From Lithodes maja (lineage: Eukaryota > Arthropoda > Malacostraca > Decapoda > Lithodidae): a DNA stretch of 64,000 nucleotides. This document shows, in pieces, positions 43,491 to 54,795 of this stretch; position 1 is the stretch's first letter, and each line of letters starts with the position of its first letter. The translations under genes and the position numbers were made by a program. A model generated the notes under the pieces. It was not told where the DNA came from, ran no database searches, and saw nothing but the letters and a program-made list of their open reading frames with translations. The DNA lies in the NCBI GenBank assembly GCA_037953745.1, contig JBAKBP010012358.1, forward strand, positions 1 to 64,000. The letters are read 5' to 3'.

Positions 43491-46126
43491 CCTATTGGGG
43501 ATACTTTAAAACCTTTGTTACCATCAGGGGTATTTAGAAACCTTTAGTTTAGTTACTTCAACCTCTGCAGTTGTCTTTGAGTTAGCTGTGGGCAGAAAAC
43601 TAATTTTGGAGAGGTAATTATAAGAGTGATTGAACTCTTTCTTATTGCTAATCTGGCAACCTCTGTCATAAATGCGTGAAAGGGATAATTAGAAATCACA
43701 AACAAGATGGCGTGGCATCCTAACAATTGTGTATGGGAAGCTGCGAGGACAAAATGGCGGACGGATAGCAAAACTGGCGCGACATTCAAACTAATTATTA
43801 TAATTTTTTATTTTAATTTCCAGTGGCTTCCGCAACAATGACGTATCTTAGGAATCATTAAAGGGTGCCCCCTAGGAGTACTATGGTTATCAACCGACAG
43901 TTATAAGGTTAAACCGGAAGAGGCCATATATTACATATAGGCTCTCACGTCATTGACGGAGAGAACCACTGATAAATAACAATGCTCAAGTTGAGAATGT
44001 AAAAAGTTTATAGGATAAACTGAAAGATATTCTACTGAATGCAATGGGATCAATACATACATACACTTTAAAGACTAAGTGATCCATATGAAGTATTGCT
44101 GCAGTTTTAGTGAGGCATATCATGAAATAACAAAGTATGGTAGTACAGTATAATCTATGTATAAGTGTTGTTACGGCTGGATCGGCAATACATATTCGGG
44201 ATTCTTGATCGTAGGACAGAAATGGCTTATGTGACAACGACACGCTCGATTCCAGTCCCAAATACTATATGCTCCAGACAACAAAAGCACCAACGCCCTA
44301 CAGAGTTATCGTCTATGGTAACGAGGTACCTTAACTCGGCGAAAGTGTACAACAGGGGGTAGGCTATGAGGCTAAACTCCCTCAGACATTTATAGGTTAC
44401 GTTATTACTTAAAGAAATGCAATACTCAAGAAACTACGTTAATATTAAGCCTCTAATAATGTAGAATAGAAGCAGGCTAAAGGTATGACAGTGAAATGCT
44501 AAATGACAAATGTACACGCCTACTTGAAAGCGCGTGCACTAGAATAACTGTCCCCTACTAACATGCACTAGCATGTAGCATACAAGATGTTCATGATCCA
44601 GTAGATACCTAATAATACACATGGAAGGAACATAAATAGTAGTCACTTACTATAAGAATGAATCTATACTTGGAATAACTAAAGGTTGCAGGCAACAGTA
44701 CTGCGCCGGTAGCCTACTACCGCATAGGCTACTTCGCTTCTCTCACTCTGTCTCCCCTCTGAGTCCGTATGCGCCCTACGCAACAGAACTCCGGACACAG
44801 CAGCAAAACGACAGTGCAGTTAATTGATACATGAAAGTATTAATAGTGTTGTCTTGTGTGTGAGTAATGTGTATTGTAAAGTGTTACATACATAAACTTA
44901 AAGAGAGCTGCAATGCATAGTAAAATAAAGATATCACCCACTCATCATCCCCATGTGTTCTAGCTAGCAGGCCAAGTCACAGGAACAACGAGTCCCAGCA
45001 CCGAAAGCGAGAACCCAGGAAAAGACTGCAGAGAACACAAGGACAGATAAATTACGTTACTCTACTATACCGGCACTACGAGCGAGCTGTAGTCTCTGGT
45101 ACTGCACTCGCTCCTGGCTCGGTAGGCAAATCAAGGCTAAGTCCTCGCCCCTCTACAGACAACTCCTGGGCATGGTCGGGCTCTTACACATGGCACTAGT
45201 CTAGTCACAAATTGGATGATGAGCTGGGCATATAACTCGTGAACATGTAGAACGTTCACCAACTATCCTCATCAAGAAGATCGCTGTTCACATTAACCCC
45301 TTAAATCTAATACATGTAAATATATGCTTGTCCTAAGAGTAATACGAGAGGTGAGTGCTGAAACTCCTTTAGGACCTCAAGGGAAGGGTATGCATTTAAA
45401 TAGAGAGAAGAATGAAATGAGAGTAATGTCGTCAGAGAGAAAGAGTGCAACCGTGAGAAATTGGGAGAGAGGGCAAGGGATGTTAGAATCTCAAAGGTTC
45501 TAGGCAACCTGATCATGGAACACACAGCGAGCCTCCAGGCAATGTGCAGCACGACAACATGGGCAGCCCAGGCAGCATAGGCAGGCGGCAATGGACTACC
45601 AACCCTGTCGCACCTAGCTATAAGCGCAGGGCTGCCAACCGGTCCATACGTCTGGCAACCACCCCCCCGGCAGCGTGGCGCATTGCTACCCTCTCGCTCT
45701 GAAGTCTAACTCACTCTCTCTCTCTGAATTCCTATTGTCTTATCTATCAACTTCTCTATTGATACTACATATTAAATGGAAGGTCTCGACATGGCTTAAA
45801 ACAAAACCCACCACTGGTTAGCACATGACGAGACCTTTGCAGAGATACAAAGAACATAGTTATACGTTGTCACACTCAATATAAGCAGCCAGCACGGCAC
45901 CGCGGCGGCACAGTGGAGTACCAAGGAGTACAATCAGGTTAAGTTGCCACGCACTGGGTGCGTCACAGTGTAAAAAGAATAAGAGTAAATAAGTACTCAA
46001 GAAATTTATTATTCTCTTGTTTTTGTGGGCAAAAGCATATTTACAAATATTACAGTACCAGTAAAAAAAAACTTACATTATTAACAATAATTACGATATT
46101 TCATATTTTTTCACTAACCAACTTTA
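43491..46126. other. 2.6 kb with nothing recognisable
   Basis: Mixed AT-rich sequence without convincing exons, terminal repeats or LINE phrases. A C-run near 45661 and CTCT microsatellite near 45713 are the only low-complexity features. Confidence 0.5.
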
Positions 46127-46136
46127 CTTACATACA

Positions 46137-46543
46137 TGGTGATGGGCTGGTCTATCAGAGTGAGAACTGAGCGATCTCTGCCATATCCATAGCTTACTCT
46201 GACTGTTCCTTTAACTTATATATTTTCTAGATCTCAAGTGATGGCGTCTTTTCCGTGGATTGACCTCCCAATCTACCAAGATTGGAAGCCAAAGAGTCAC
46301 ATTTTTCCCTTGCCCCTCAACTTTCTCTTCATAATTGCTGAGGGGCACAGGGCCCTGGGTGGGGCTTTGGTTTCCCGGGCGTTTCTGCACCCTCCTCAGC
46401 TCCCCGCCATGGAGTGGCTTCGGTCACCCAGGCTTTATTGTGGTCGGCGGGGAGGGTTCTGTGGGGGCGCTCGGTTATGGCCTTGGAATTGCTCGGGGCC
46501 TTGGGGCTGTTCGGCCAGGCAGCTTGGGGAACAACAACAACAA
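46137..46543 (+). mobile_element. SINE-like retroposon J, copy 1, 5'-truncated
   Basis: The perfect 10-bp direct repeat CTTACATACA at 46127-46136 and 46544-46553 brackets it. It ends in an AAC-repeat tail. Its last 80 bp, ending CTGTTCGGCCAGGCAGCTT, match the 3' end of LINE B, so it probably uses LINE B machinery. The body is non-coding. Related full copies lie at 55211 and 55756. Confidence 0.85.
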
Positions 46544-46929
46544 CTTACATACAATGGTTTAGCGTCATTTTCCATTACATGCATTATAACGGTTCAGACG
46601 GGGTTGCCTTTCAGAAGTTGGAGTGTACTGTAGTACAATAAGGACCTGCCACAGCACTGTGGCTGATGTTAGTAAAGTGCTAACTGTGCCTCAGCAAGAC
46701 TCAACAGAGTCCCCCTGCAGCACCTGTAGTATTTGCAACCATACCAGCCTTAAGTGTTACAAAAAGACAGCACCATAACAAGATTACTGTATATTAGGCA
46801 ATTTGGACTATAGAACAATAAAGTCCTGCCCTAACACGCAAACACAGTTACCGACACAGGTGTGGTGCCAAACAGCGTCCATGTAAGACTCGGTCCCATG
46901 TGGCCCCTATCCGCACCCCACCAGCCTCG

Positions 46930-47165
46930 GTAGTGCCAACTTTACTTCTAAACTCAATTAATGAAAAAAACAAATACATGTGGCACTCCAAGGACTCGAA
47001 CCTAGGATACTCACACCAAAATTCTGCGCATTTATGTACAGTATTACGCTATCAAGACATTTAAAGAATTATGCACAAGCCTACGATTTATTATGCAGTT
47101 TCGAATCCTGCATATTAATCTGAGCATATACATATATTCCAACTGTGCTATGGTAGCCTAATGTA
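46930..47165 (-). repeat. tRNA-like SINE remnant, copy 1
   Basis: The minus strand has a B-box-like GGTTCGAGTCC (plus strand GGACTCGAACC at 46992-47002). Flanking sequence is shared with 51760-51970 in the same order: GTGGCACTCC, GGATACTCACACC and CAACTG.GCTA. It is decayed. Confidence 0.55.
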
Positions 47166-47204
47166 TAGACGAATGGAAGGAAAACTAGTCATGAAATGAA
47201 TATA

Positions 47205-48510
47205 CAGTCGACGCTCGATTTAACGGACCCCGATACAACGGATTTCGGATTTAACGGACTCTGTCCATAGCCGGACAATGGACCCAGCAACGGACAAAGT
47301 CCGTTGCTTGAAAAAAAATTGGAGCAAAGTCCGTTGCTCTATCTATTTATCTCTCTAATGCACTACCTAAATCCCTTATACATTAACATAACTATGTCTT
47401 ATTTGGACTTTTTGTAATCTTTGAATCATTTCTAATGTGATGGAATTGAAAAATATAATATCCTTCCAGCACATAGATAAATAATAAATAAGATAGTCAA
47501 CAAAATATTTCAACTCTCCCCTCCGTGCGAGCAGAGATGGTAGATTTACGTTTGATAGATTTTTTGTTTTGTTTTTTTCCCTCGATATACACTCTCTTTC
47601 TATCTATCTATCTCTCTAATGCACTACCTAAATCCCTTATACATTAACATAACTATGTCTTATTTGGACTTTTTGTAATCTTTGAATCATTTCTAATGTG
47701 ATGGAATTGAAAAATATAATATCCTTCCAGCACATAGATAAATAATAAATAAGATAGTCAACAAAATATTTCAACTCTCCCCTCCGTGCGAGCAGAGATG
47801 GTAGATTTACGTTTGATAGATTTTTTGTTTTGTTTTTTTCCCTCGATATACACTCTCTTTCTATCTATCTATCTCTCTAATGCACTACCTAAATCCCTTG
47901 TACATTAACATAACTATGTCTTATTTGGACTTTTTGTAATCTTTGAATCATTTCTAATGTGATGGAATTGAAAAATATAATATCCTTCCAGCACATAGAT
48001 AAATAACAAATAAGATAGTCAAAGAAATATTTCAACCCTCCCCTCCGTCTATGCGCCGAGCTTCCCAGACGGGAGATTTACGTTTGATAGATTTTTGTAT
48101 TTTTTTGTTCCCACGGTATACACAAAATGATGGGGAAATATTATAACATGTTTTTAATTGACATTTGTGTCGTTTTTGCTGATTATGAGTTGGTGGAAAA
48201 CATTTCTTTAATTCTATCATATCGGAAATGATTCACAGATTATATAGAGACCAAATAACATACACTTTTAAGTGTGTTCAATAGTTTTGCATTATCAATA
48301 GGGTGTAGCACAAGGCTTATCAACATTATCACAGTAACGGGGTCGGGGTTGAGGCGGGACGGGGAGGGGAGGGAGTAGGCCTACAGAGGAGGGGATATCC
48401 TTCCTTTTTTTTTTTTTTTTTTTCCTCCATGTGAAATTTATCATATCAATGACAAATAAGACCTTTATTATGTTTTCAGGGACAGTACAGCACAAAGTGT
48501 CCCTCAATAA

Positions 48511-48542
<32 letters not shown>

Positions 48543-48632
48543 GAAATACGAAGGCAATTTTCCAGCTACGGACTTTTTCCAGCAACGGACTCGGTCTCCC
48601 CCCTATTAGTCCGTTAAATCGAGCGTCGACTG
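47205..48632. mobile_element. TA-flanked Tigger/pogo-like MITE with internal tandem repeat
   Basis: 1428 bp with inverted ends CAGTCGACGCTCGATTTAAC and TA on both sides (47203-47204, 48633-48634). GTCCGTTA/TAACGGAC-type words recur near both ends. There is no transposase. T- and A-homopolymers lie at about 48402-48423 and 48511-48539. Confidence 0.8.
47339..48120. repeat. Three tandem 261-bp units inside the MITE
   Basis: Units with AATGCACTACCTAAATCCC start at 47357, 47618 and 47879, exactly 261 bp apart and nearly identical. The third diverges after CCCTCCGT. Each contains a CTATCTAT microsatellite and a TTTGATAGATTTTT block. Confidence 0.9.
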
Positions 48633-48990
48633 TACATGCATACAAGTTTAAAGACCGCTTCATCCACAGACAGCGTGGTTTCAGTCTCTTTACTGTAGTA
48701 CTGTACAGTACAATAAAGACTTGCCAGAACACAGCCCCATCATGTCATCACAGTGACCAATGTTGGTACAGTATATGTAAAAAAAAAAAAAAATTTGTTT
48801 TACCGTAGTTTAACCAGACCACTGAGTCACATGACGAGACTCTCATATGGCTGGCCCTAGCCTGAGCTAAGGGTTCAGCGGGAATAGATATATATCAGTG
48901 TGAGGTGGAGCACTAATCAGATTTCATTGATGAGAGAGGAGGAGGAAAGAAAGCGAACAATGGGGTAAATAGAGAAAGTAGGAGAATTCG

Positions 48991-49240
48991 TTAACCCGGG
49001 AACTGCGGGAAGACTCTTTAAGAGTCAGAGAAAAAAACAAATAAACTTTAAACATCGAAAAAAAAAAAATATATATTTTTGCCCCTGGGCCATGCAAAAT
49101 ATCACTCCTCTACCTCCCCTCCTTTCCCACTTTCCTCCCCTCCTTCAGTTATCACCTATTTTCCCTGTTATTCCCTTATTCTGAGGTATATTTTCGTGCT
49201 AACATTAGCGAGTTGCAAGCAGGGCATTGTCATCTGTTAG

Positions 49241-49277
<37 letters not shown>

Positions 49278-49570
49278 CGATCGACTGTGTCTCAGTGGCC
49301 TTGGGGGAAATTGGCGGGAAAGCAGGTTGCCTCACCCATACATTATATAACTCGCGGCCTGTATCTCCGATTTTGACCATCCAAACGCTGTTTTCACTAG
49401 TTTTATTGTTGTTTCAGGTTAATACCTTTATAATCAACCCATAATAGGCGCGTATGGATAAGTATTAATGCTATTTATGGTAAAATGAATATTTTAGTGA
49501 TGTAAACGGCTCAAATACGTCAGCACAGGCGGACGTTTCTAATTACCCCCATGCGCACTTCTTAGGTTAA
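48991..49570. mobile_element. TTAA-flanked non-autonomous element (family H), copy 3
   Basis: Starts TTAACCCGGGAACTGCGGG and ends ATGCGCACTTCTTAGGTTAA. It is closely similar to copy 2 at 15049-15683 through the GCCCCTGGGCCATGCAAAAT, TTATCACCTATTTT and TCGATCGACTGTGTC blocks. It contains a (GA)n run at about 49239-49274. No gene. Confidence 0.65.
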
Positions 49571-50074
49571 CAAATCAGAGAAATTTGCGGCCGAAGTAAA
49601 GTGTACGGGAGCGGGAATAGAGCGGGCATTCAATAAGGATATGACTAACAGTAAGGGTAGTGTGACAGGATTGACATTCTGGTTGTGGATCATGGGGTGT
49701 AGACATCAAGTAGCCGTGGGTTAGTCTGGTATGGCCAATACGTAGGCGCGCGAGTAGAACTTCCAGCGCACGGGCCGGTTGAAGAGAGGATTGCCATTGG
49801 TGAGGAGATTGTTTAATTGAGCGAAGTTTGTTAGTCGGGGATTGTGACCCCCATAGTATATGTACAAGAAAAGCAGGGTGGCAAACATGGGCAAAATTAT
49901 TTCAAGACGGATTTGAGTGCGAGAGGAAATGCAGGACAATATTTGCATGAAATTGCATTGTTTGGCCATTTAATAATTTCCAGGGGCATAATGGGAACTA
50001 TGGAGCATAACTTTCTAATTAAATAATAATAATTACTAAAAACATATGACCATTTTGGGACTGGATATGAGAAG

Positions 50075-50285
50075 TGCTGTGCTGGTATGGACATGTTGAA
50101 TAAATGGGAGATGAAAGGATTACAAAGAGAATACAGTAAATAGGTCAGAAGCAAGGTAAAATACAGGGAGGAAGACCTCGGATGAGGTGTAATAAAAGCG
50201 TTAGAAGGTAGAGATATCACTGAAGAACAGGCAAGAGAAGTGGTAATGAATGGAGAATGTTTGTGAATAGATGAGTGATAATGCG
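50075..50285 (+). pseudogene. RTE-like LINE 3'-terminal fragment
   Basis: Matches 16880-17140 (GTGCTGTGCTGGTATGGACA onwards), with RWYGHVE-type coding in broken frames and the AREVVMNGECL stretch. Only the very end remains. Confidence 0.65.
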
Positions 50286-50649
50286 GTCGTAGGGAGAGGG
50301 TGTGCCGGAATATGCCCTAAATAGCCCAAATATGCCCGCAGCGCAAGTGTTAATTAACGTAAAAAAAATCTGGCCAAAAATAAATTTCCCCTAAACTGCA
50401 GGCTTGCTATCGCTTGCTCAGAAAAAAAAAAAAAAAATTAATATGGTAAAATGCCTTATAATTGCCAAGCTAGAGGGACAAAATGTCTTAAAAACGCCAA
50501 ACTGATGGAGTGAAACAGTAGTGGAAAAAGATCACTCCTGGATTATACAAGTTTAATTAAAACTGATATGTAGCCACCCTTACCTAATCCTTCAAGCCAG
50601 ACCTATAAGAGTTCTGATATGGAGTTCAGTGGTCTGGGTAAACTAAGCC

Positions 50650-50722
50650 ACAGGCCGTAGCTCGATTGGTAGAGCGTTCGCCTGCTAACCGTGAGGTTGA
50701 CGGTTCGAGCCTCGGGCCAGCC
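50650..50722 (+). other. tRNA-like sequence, probably SINE head or tRNA pseudogene
   Basis: Has an A-box-like TAGCTCGATTGGTAGAGC and a B-box-like GGTTCGAGCC at the right spacing. The D-arm pairs well, but the T-stem and anticodon stem do not pair properly. It is not a working tRNA by eye. The following 110 bp could be a SINE body. Confidence 0.5.
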
Positions 50723-50827
50723 AGTGAGTTATTGGCAGACGTCAGTGCTGTTGGTGAACGGTGCGGTCTAGCAATCTGTGGCAACTATTCACTAAGTCCC
50801 TGATTCATCAGGGAACCCACCCTAGCC

Positions 50828-51245
50828 TTGCTATTCAGCAGGGAGTGTATGGTGGTAAAAACTGCATCAATTGAGAAACAAGTAGCAAGAACGAGAGGAC
50901 ACTCTAAGAAAATTTACAAAGAAAGAAATAGGCTTGAGAAGGCAAAGAACTCATTTTGTGATAGAGTGGTAAATGAGTGGAACGCACTGCCCCAGTATGT
51001 AGTCGATTCCGAATCAATAAGGGAGTTTGAAAGTAATCTTGATAAAGCATGGGGAAGACAAGATTTGAAGTTTGATTATAAAACAAAAATACAGAATAGT
51101 AAAAATGTTGCGTCTGCTACCGCCGCCGCCAACACCGTGAACGACCGCAGCAGTGCAAGTACTGGTACTGAGCTGGATACACAGGCATAGTTTGCCTTTT
51201 TCCAGAGGATCTACTGTAAGAAACTGTAAGAAACTGTAAGAAAGT
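50828..51245 (+). pseudogene. LINE E 3' end with ACTGTAAGAA tail
   Basis: The frame to 51190 encodes ARTRGHSKKIYKERNRLEKA, FCDRVVNEWNALPQYVVDS and REFESNLDKAW. This is the typical C-terminus of L2/CR1-type LINEs, ending in a low-complexity SSASTGTELDTQA. It is followed by three tandem ACTGTAAGAA units, a LINE-type 3' tail. The RT is missing, so this is a 5'-truncated copy. Confidence 0.7.
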
Positions 51246-51387
51246 AGGCGGTCAACTCTAAATGACGTGATTGCAATACATAACAGTTTTAGTTCCGGTT
51301 AAGCACTATTCGGGTTTGATTGCAGAAAAGATAAATTGATTAATATAAAAATATTTATCAAACATATCAACATGAAGGTGGCAGTAA

Positions 51388-51675
51388 TTTTCCTAGTATC
51401 AATAGATCTATATAACTGTGCAAGATATGAAATCCAGAACTCAATATGACACTAATATAATGTATGTATATATGTTTTCTGTTGTGTTGTCCCTATTCGG
51501 GCTCTGTCTTGAGTCGGCCACCAAAAAAAAAGTGGTGAATGGGCCTGAGTAAATAGTTAAATACATACATACATACAGTACATATACTCTGGCATACATT
51601 ATATTAGTGTCATATTGAGTTCTGAACTTCATATCATGCACAGTGATGTAGATCTATTGATACTAGGAAAATCAC
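51388..51675. repeat. 75-bp inverted repeat around a family G repeat
   Basis: The arms CCTAGTATCAATAGATCTA (from 51392) and its inverted copy ending at about 51670 match over about 75 bp with a few differences. Between them lie a family G core (CCCTATTCGGGCTCTGTC near 51490-51510) and a TACA microsatellite (51571-51586). Confidence 0.7.
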
Positions 51676-51759
51676 TAATATAATATCTGTATCAAATAGA
51701 TCTACTGTACTACTGTGCTGTATATAAAACTATATAATCTTAATATCGCCAACCCACTA

Positions 51760-51970
51760 ATTAACTTACAAATAAACCCAATTAATGAATACCATGTGGC
51801 ACTCCCAGGATTCGAACCTAGGATACTCACACCGAAATCCAGTGCACTAACCATTACATTATCAAGACGGTTAAAGCACAAGCTCACAATATATTATCCA
51901 TTTTCGAATATTGGATATTAATCTAAACATGTAATTATACCCAACTGCACTAAGATAGCCTAATGATTAC
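51760..51970 (-). repeat. tRNA-like SINE remnant, copy 2
   Basis: The minus strand reads an A-box-like GTAATGGTTAGTGC (51844-51857 on plus) and a perfect B box GGTTCGAATCC (51809-51819). It is collinear with 46930-47165. Without its LINE-like tail it cannot be assigned to a partner LINE. Confidence 0.6.
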
Positions 51971-52151
51971 ACAAAGTACACTCGGATACCATAGTCTCTG
52001 GCCCACTCTTAAGAATTTGTGAATCCTCTGTTTTTCTTTATGTAATTATAACTATCTGGATTGATTTTTTAGAACTTGCTTTTCAATAAATCATATATAT
52101 TGATTTATAGTTGATGGATAGATTTTTTTTTTATAAACTCGTTTCCAGATA

Positions 52152-53084
52152 CAGTAAAAGTCCTTTAATCCGACGACCGATGATTCGAATCTCCCAATAG
52201 TCCGAATTTTTCAATTTGAGGCCAAATCCGAATTCACCCGATGGTCCGAATTTCAAGAATTCCCAAAGTCCCCTTTTTGAGGCATTAGTCCACTCAAATG
52301 ACACATAATGGAGCACACACATATCATATGTTCATGAATTCACTTTAAAAGTTTACCATTGTCATTGTAGCCTATTACCCACTTCAAAACATTCAGATTA
52401 ATGGTCAAAGGAAGCTACTGATATAAACGTAAACACCACATAGTCTGCTAGAGCGTTTGTTTGGCTCTTGAACGCATTCTTGGGACGCTCCGATGCGATA
52501 CTGGCTTGCACCGCATTTTCTGCAAGCGCATTCAGTCTTGAGCTTGAAAACGCACCTTTGGACGTTCCGATACGCTACTATTTATAGTTCAGTGATCGGA
52601 GCGTCCCAAGGGTGCTTTCAAGACAAGACAAGGGTGCTTTCAATACAATATAATATAACAGAGCACGTCACAAAAGGAAAATCACAAAAGGAAAATTACA
52701 AGAACCTCTCAGGGAAGTGCCGTTGTTAAGGCATTACTTCCCGAACCACATCTGATCTGATCTTCAAGAGCAAGACAAACTCGCTAGTAGACGATGCGGA
52801 CATATGGTGTTTAGAAGAAGAAGACGTTTATATCAGCAGATTCCTTTGACCATTAATCTGAATGTTTTGAAGTAGGTAATAGGCTACAATGACAATGGTA
52901 AACTTTTGAAGTGATTTCATGAACATATGATATGTGTGTGTGTCATTTGGGTGGCCTAATGCCTCAATGTTTTCGTCAGGCCATTAATACACAGGTTCAT
53001 AGGGGTAAAGTCCGATAATCCGAAAAATCCACTAATCCGAACGAGAGCCGGTCCGCTGCCCTTCGGATTAACGGAAGTTTACTG
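52152..53084. mobile_element. TA-flanked foldback MITE
   Basis: 933 bp, ends CAGTAAA.-TCC-TTAATCCGA inverted, TA on both sides (52150-52151, 53085-53086). Both halves are inverted copies over roughly 250 bp, including a block around CATTCAGATTAATGGTCAAAG. The whole element can therefore fold into a long hairpin. CCGAAT/ATTCGG words recur in the ends. No transposase. Confidence 0.8.
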
Positions 53085-53419
53085 TATATACTTCATGAAT
53101 AGAAATAGGTGAAGTCCACAAATATTTATGAGTGGGCTAGAAACTATTGTATCCGAGTGTACATGAAAATACCATTCACACGACCTGTAGTACATTTTCA
53201 GTATCCAATAAATTTAGCTTATCGCACAAGAAACAAAAAGCTAGAACTCGCCCAACATATATCAAAATGTTTAACATTCGTACAAAGACACTCCTCCAAG
53301 GTCTTGACATTAACATTTCAATCTGCCATTTCTATTTACCCAATATTAAACTGATCTACAGTACTGTGCATGACAAAGATAGCCAGAATTCCCCCTGTAT
53401 CAAAATACAATAAACACAA

Positions 53420-53545
53420 AACACTCCTCAAGGGCCTCACAGCGGCATTTGTCCGCATTCAAATAGTGATGGAAGTTGTGCCAGGTAAGAGAGCGTTCCG
53501 AAAGGGAAGATTACGGGAACCCAGGGGTGAAGCAAGCTCTCAAAA
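53420..53545 (-). pseudogene. Degenerate duplicate of the L2HGDH last exon
   Basis: Resembles 54358-54500 in order: CTCCTCAAGGGCCTCACA, GCATTTGTC.GCA, a GTGCCAGG.GAG block, GCGTT, and CGGGAACCCAGGGG. Similarity is perhaps two thirds by eye and has gaps. It lies 0.9 kb downstream of the true exon and cannot encode the same protein. Confidence 0.45.
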
Positions 53546-54374
53546 AAATATAAAGTTTAACTAGTAAGTGGTAGTGATTTTTCCAATGAAAAATAGATCT
53601 GCAGTACTGTGCATGACAATATCTTACCTTTCTTTGTTCCTTTGATTACAGTCATGGAATGTATTAACCCAGGAAGTGCAATAAGCTATACTTAAACATG
53701 TATAAAAAGAACCCTTCAAATACCGTGACAGTACCAAGAAATGTCTCAAAATTGGGCAACACAAAGAAGGTAGTAGTATCTCCTTGTATCACAATCTCCA
53801 CTTCTCCCCCCCCCCAACTTGACTTTTTTTTTTACTCATTTAATCGCAGTCCATGGGTTAAGAGTGGAGGTGGTGGGAACCTCTTTCCCCGTTCGGTTCT
53901 TTGATCCCACTGCCGCCATATTGTTTATCCTCAGCTGACCCATTTTAGGCCGAGGTCAAATGTGGTCTGGTATCTTCTTTAGTAAACTTGTGCGTTCCTG
54001 TTTTGGTTTGTTTGTTTTGTAAGTTTTACATTTTAATAATTTCAGTCTCTAAAAATAATATACATTCAGTCTATAATTTGATTCCAAGGCGAAAATACCG
54101 AAAAATTAGTTTGAGAAATTACTTGCTCATTCAAAAATTGACTGAAAAATGGCTTGTGTGACATCGCCAGGGGAGAGATGAACACCAAATCTGACAACAC
54201 CTCTAAGTGTATGAGGGAGGAATAAGATGGCAGAGTGGGATCAATTTGTGAAGCTGACAGCCACTCCACTTAGTTTTACCTTCATGATTAATGGTACTGT
54301 GCATGACCACACAAAAAAATCACTAAACATATATCAAAACACCTTTCATACACCGCACACACTCCCAAAAGGCC
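53546..54374. other. L2HGDH 3' flank, nothing else recognisable
   Basis: AT-rich with a C-run at about 53807 and T-run at 53824. The ACTGTGCATGAC phrase occurs at 53361, 53604 and 54296, which fits local duplication. Confidence 0.4.
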
Positions 54375-54626
54375 TCACAACAGGAATTCTATCTTGCATT
54401 TGTCTGCAATCATCTTGGCAATGGACAGCGAAGATGTGGCACCAGGGGAGGGGGCGTTGCGACAGTGAAGGATCCGAGAGCCCAGGGGGGAGTTTGTTTC
54501 ACGGTGGAACACAAAGTCATCCTCAAGTGACCCATCGACGTTCATGGCCTGAGCTCTCACGCCCGCCGGACCTCGGGTGATGTCTGAGGCAGAGATCTCG
54601 GGGATGTACTTGCGCAGCGTTGCCAC
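54375..54626 (-). CDS. L2HGDH: L-2-hydroxyglutarate dehydrogenase, last coding exon
   Basis: 83 codons and stop, preceded by a TTTTTTAG acceptor. It reads VATLRKYIPEISASDITRGP, AGVRAQAMNVDGSLEDDFVF, ILHCRNAPSPGATSSLSIAK and MIADKC. These are the C-terminal signature blocks of this FAD-dependent mitochondrial enzyme, which oxidises L-2-hydroxyglutarate to 2-oxoglutarate. The AGVRAQ and NAPSP..TSS blocks belong to the FAD/substrate-binding fold of the DAO family. The exon begins at phase 0, consistent with the upstream exon at 56636. No stop or shift is seen, so this is a live host gene. Earlier exons lie beyond the window. Confidence 0.9.
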   Translation of the reverse strand: MATLRKYIPEISASDITRGPAGVRAQAMNVDGSLEDDFVFHRETNSPLGSRILHCRNAPSPGATSSLSIAKMIADKCKIEFLL

Positions 54627-54773
54627 CTAAAAAAGGATATACATACATACATACTGTACATTTAAAGACCTCGTGCTCCACACGAAGTGCGGTTCCAGTC
54701 TCACGTCCTAATGGGCACTCCAGGCAGCCCTGTTCAGAGCTGCCTCACTTGTAAAGTATTTTAATTAAAGATC

Positions 54774-54795
54774 AGACCGTAAGGTCTGATCCCAC
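54774..54795. repeat. Perfect 9-bp hairpin with 4-nt loop
   Basis: GATCAGACC GTAA GGTCTGATC, just at the 3' limit of the antisense RTE-like fragment. Function unknown. Confidence 0.6.

Noticed and set aside
50650..50722. Functional tRNA gene
   Set aside because: A and B boxes are present, but T-stem and anticodon stem pairs fail.
54227..54580. Plus-strand open frame over the last L2HGDH exon
   Set aside because: Antisense to the clear L2HGDH coding exon and without recognisable features.
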